NCBI GenBank assembly: GCA_964390795.1
Contig: CAYMLQ010000234.1
Location: 1 to 9,289 of the forward strand
Length of the DNA stretch: 9,289 nt
DNA from: CAYMLQ01 sp964390795
Lineage (GTDB): Bacteria > Verrucomicrobiota > Kiritimatiellia > RFP12 > UBA1067
Reading direction: 5' to 3'
Below the pieces are notes generated by a model. It had not been told where the DNA came from. It made no database searches and saw only the letters and a list, made by a program, of their open reading frames with translations. Numbering within the stretch: position 1 is the stretch's first letter; each line of letters begins with the position of its first letter. Below are positions 8,521 through 9,289 of this stretch, piece by piece. A program made the translations under genes and the position numbers.

Positions 8521-8596
8521 GGCGGGTTAGCTCAGTTGGTAGAGCGTCGGAATCATAATCCGCAGGTCGGGGGATCGTGACCCTCACCCGCCACCA
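8521..8596 (+). tRNA. tRNA-Met (CAU), elongator type, CCA encoded
   Basis: A complete cloverleaf. The acceptor stem is GGCGGGT/ACCCGCC and the D arm is GCTC-AGTTGGTA-GAGC. The anticodon loop ATCATAA has CAT at 8554-8556 and a 4-of-5 bp stem (T27/C43 mismatch). The variable loop is AGGTC and the T stem is GGGGG/CCCTC with one G-U. The discriminator and CCA are encoded at 8593-8596. A G1-C72 pair and the lack of three G-C pairs at the anticodon stem base argue against an initiator. A tRNA-Ile read by lysidine-modified CAU is the other option. The T loop ATCGTGA differs from the usual TTCRANN: A54 and T58 are swapped relative to T54/A58. Confidence 0.93.
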
Positions 8597-8600
8597 TCTT

Positions 8601-8637
8601 AAAGGCCTTTAAAACCTCGGTTTTATTGGCCTTTTTT
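8601..8637 (+). terminator. Rho-independent terminator of tRNA-Met
   Basis: AAAGGCC (8601-8607) pairs with GGCC and the first T residues of the tract (8628-8634). Within it AAAAC (8611-8615) pairs with GTTTT (8620-8624) around a CTCG tetraloop. A TTTTTT run (8632-8637) closes it. It lies four bases after the tRNA CCA end. Confidence 0.85.
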
Positions 8638-8643
8638 CATTTT

Positions 8644-8669
8644 ATGGCCTAAATATACGCTTGGGCCAT
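8644..8669. repeat. Small inverted repeat after the tRNA terminator
   Basis: ATGGCC (8644-8649) and GGCCAT (8664-8669) are inverted, 14 bases apart, in AT-rich DNA. This may be a backup terminator stem or part of a protein-binding region with the phased repeats that follow. The stretch 8638-8868 has no credible coding sequence on either strand. Confidence 0.3.
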
Positions 8670-8712
8670 TTCCTGCGTTAGCACACAAATACCCTCAATA
8701 AAACCGAATTTT

Positions 8713-8752
8713 AGTAACCATCAAGTAACCATATCCCATTTTAAGTAATCAT
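8713..8752 (+). repeat. Three phased direct repeats AGTAAcCAT
   Basis: AGTAACCAT at 8713-8721 and 8724-8732, and AGTAATCAT at 8744-8752. The steps of 11 and 20 bases put all three on nearly the same helix face. They lie in the AT-rich gap downstream of the tRNA and 117 bases past the third repeat begins the 3' end of acyP. Such phased short repeats are typical of cooperative protein binding, for example arm sites of a tyrosine integrase near a tRNA attachment site, or regulator sites. No integrase gene is in the window. Confidence 0.5.
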
Positions 8753-8868
8753 GGTGGGGAAAACGATTTTCCATCTCGGGGGGCAAGCGCCCGTGTTGGT
8801 GGTCTGCAATGGCAGAATATTGCCAAAATTAACGCGAACGCTCTGTCCTTTCTCTTCAATCGGCATGG

Positions 8869-9150
8869 TCAGTCGTACTTGTCTTTGATTTCGAAAGCCG
8901 TGAATTCTCCACTTGCGGGTTCGGGCGTCTCGGTGACGTGTTCGACATCGGCAAAGGTCGGGCCTTTGCGGCACCAGGCGCTGAAGGCTTCCAGCGCGGC
9001 GGAGGGGCCTTCCGCCACGATCTCGACGCTGTCGTCCGGAAGATTGCGCACCCAGCCGTTCAAACCCAGCGAACATGCCTGGCGGTAGCAGTTGAAGCGG
9101 TAGCCCACACCCTGCACCCGACCGAACACCTGGAGATGAAGCCGTTTCAT
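8869..9150 (-). CDS. acyP: Acylphosphatase
   Basis: A small 93-residue cytoplasmic enzyme that hydrolyses the acyl-phosphate bond of metabolites such as acetyl phosphate or 1,3-bisphosphoglycerate; its cell role in bacteria is not settled. One ferredoxin-like domain fills the protein. The signature GRVQGVGYRF (10-19) holds the phosphate-binding loop and catalytic R18. NGWVRNLPDDSVEIVAEG (31-48) holds the catalytic N36, which aligns the attacking water, 18 residues after the Arg as in characterised members. The length is normal for the family. The start is supported by GAGGG eight bases upstream; AAGG one base before the ATG is too close to serve. The GAGGG lies in a short CCCTC-G-GAGGG palindrome that could weakly mask it. 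The gene lies 59 bases after the stop of a partial same-strand gene, so the two may be co-transcribed. Confidence 0.95.
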   Translation of the reverse strand: MKRLHLQVFGRVQGVGYRFNCYRQACSLGLNGWVRNLPDDSVEIVAEGPSAALEAFSAWCRKGPTFADVEHVTETPEPASGEFTAFEIKDKYD

Positions 9151-9209
9151 GCCTTAATCCCTCGGAGGGCTTGTGCCGCACGCAGATCGGGGGCGGATTA
9201 ACCTTGCGT

Positions 9210-9289
9210 TCACTGCCTCGCGGCCAGCTTCTCTCGAAGCCACGCGACAAGCTTGTCCTTGTAGCCGGGGTCGAGTTTCTCCCAGCCGC
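9210..9289 (-). CDS. C-terminal fragment of an unidentified protein
   Basis: On the minus strand an open frame enters from the window edge and stops with TGA at 9210-9212. The 25 visible residues include GWEKLDPGYKDKLVAW and then LREKLAARQ, a charged, probably helical tail. Codon choice is GC-rich like the neighbours, and the same-strand spacing of 59 bases to acyP supports a real gene. The fragment is too short to assign a family. Confidence 0.6.
   Translation of the reverse strand, partial: GWEKLDPGYKDKLVAWLREKLAARQ

Noticed and set aside
8521..8596. Initiator tRNA-fMet
   Set aside because: It has a G1-C72 pair instead of the unpaired 1/72 position, and lacks the three G-C pairs at the base of the anticodon stem.
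8741..9250. 169-codon minus-strand frame overlapping acyP
   Set aside because: It is a different frame over a clear acylphosphatase gene and has low-complexity Arg/Gly/Pro content.

Overview
This is a GC-rich bacterial window with AT-richer intergenic gaps. It carries five complete protein genes, one tRNA and two genes cut by the window edges. A GSIII-type glutamine synthetase (GlnN), a GH2 beta-mannosidase, and a sugar-acid-type MFS transporter paired with a GntR/FCD regulator together suggest a saccharolytic member of the PVC group (Lentisphaerota, Kiritimatiellota or Verrucomicrobiota). Bacteroidota-like GlnN genes also exist, so this placement is an inference from gene content, not a proof.

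Left part, plus strand: the C-terminal ~558 residues of a GH2 beta-mannosidase (1-1677) end in a gap of about 290 bp that holds several small dyads and a textbook sigma-54 promoter (1891-1906). That promoter drives glnN (1966-4137). A 66-nt near-continuous RNA hairpin followed by a short U-tract fills the 100-bp gap to nadE (4238-6163), a glutamine-dependent NAD+ synthetase. Glutamine synthesis and glutamine-consuming NAD synthesis are therefore adjacent, with a probable terminator or attenuator between them.

Middle: nadE (+) and the GntR gene (6333-7034, -) converge on a 169-bp gap holding a REP-like repeat pair and a perfect 38-bp palindrome with no U-tract. The GntR gene and the MFS gene (7136-8428, +) diverge from a 101-bp gap with two back-to-back sigma-70 promoters and an operator-like palindrome over one -35 box. 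This is the classic layout of a substrate-responsive repressor and its transporter.

Right part: an elongator-type tRNA-Met(CAU) with encoded CCA has its own strong promoter and a Rho-independent terminator. An AT-rich stretch follows, with three helically phased AGTAAcCAT repeats that could mark an integration-element edge or a regulatory region. Last come a minus-strand acylphosphatase gene (8869-9150) and the C-terminal 25 residues of an unidentified upstream minus-strand gene (9210-9289).

No CRISPR array, transposase, integrase or recognisable new multi-gene system is present. The points most worth a second look are regulatory or structural: the glnN-nadE hairpin, the 38-bp palindrome, the phased repeats, the tRNA T-loop, and the altered HTH and all-His metal site of the GntR protein.
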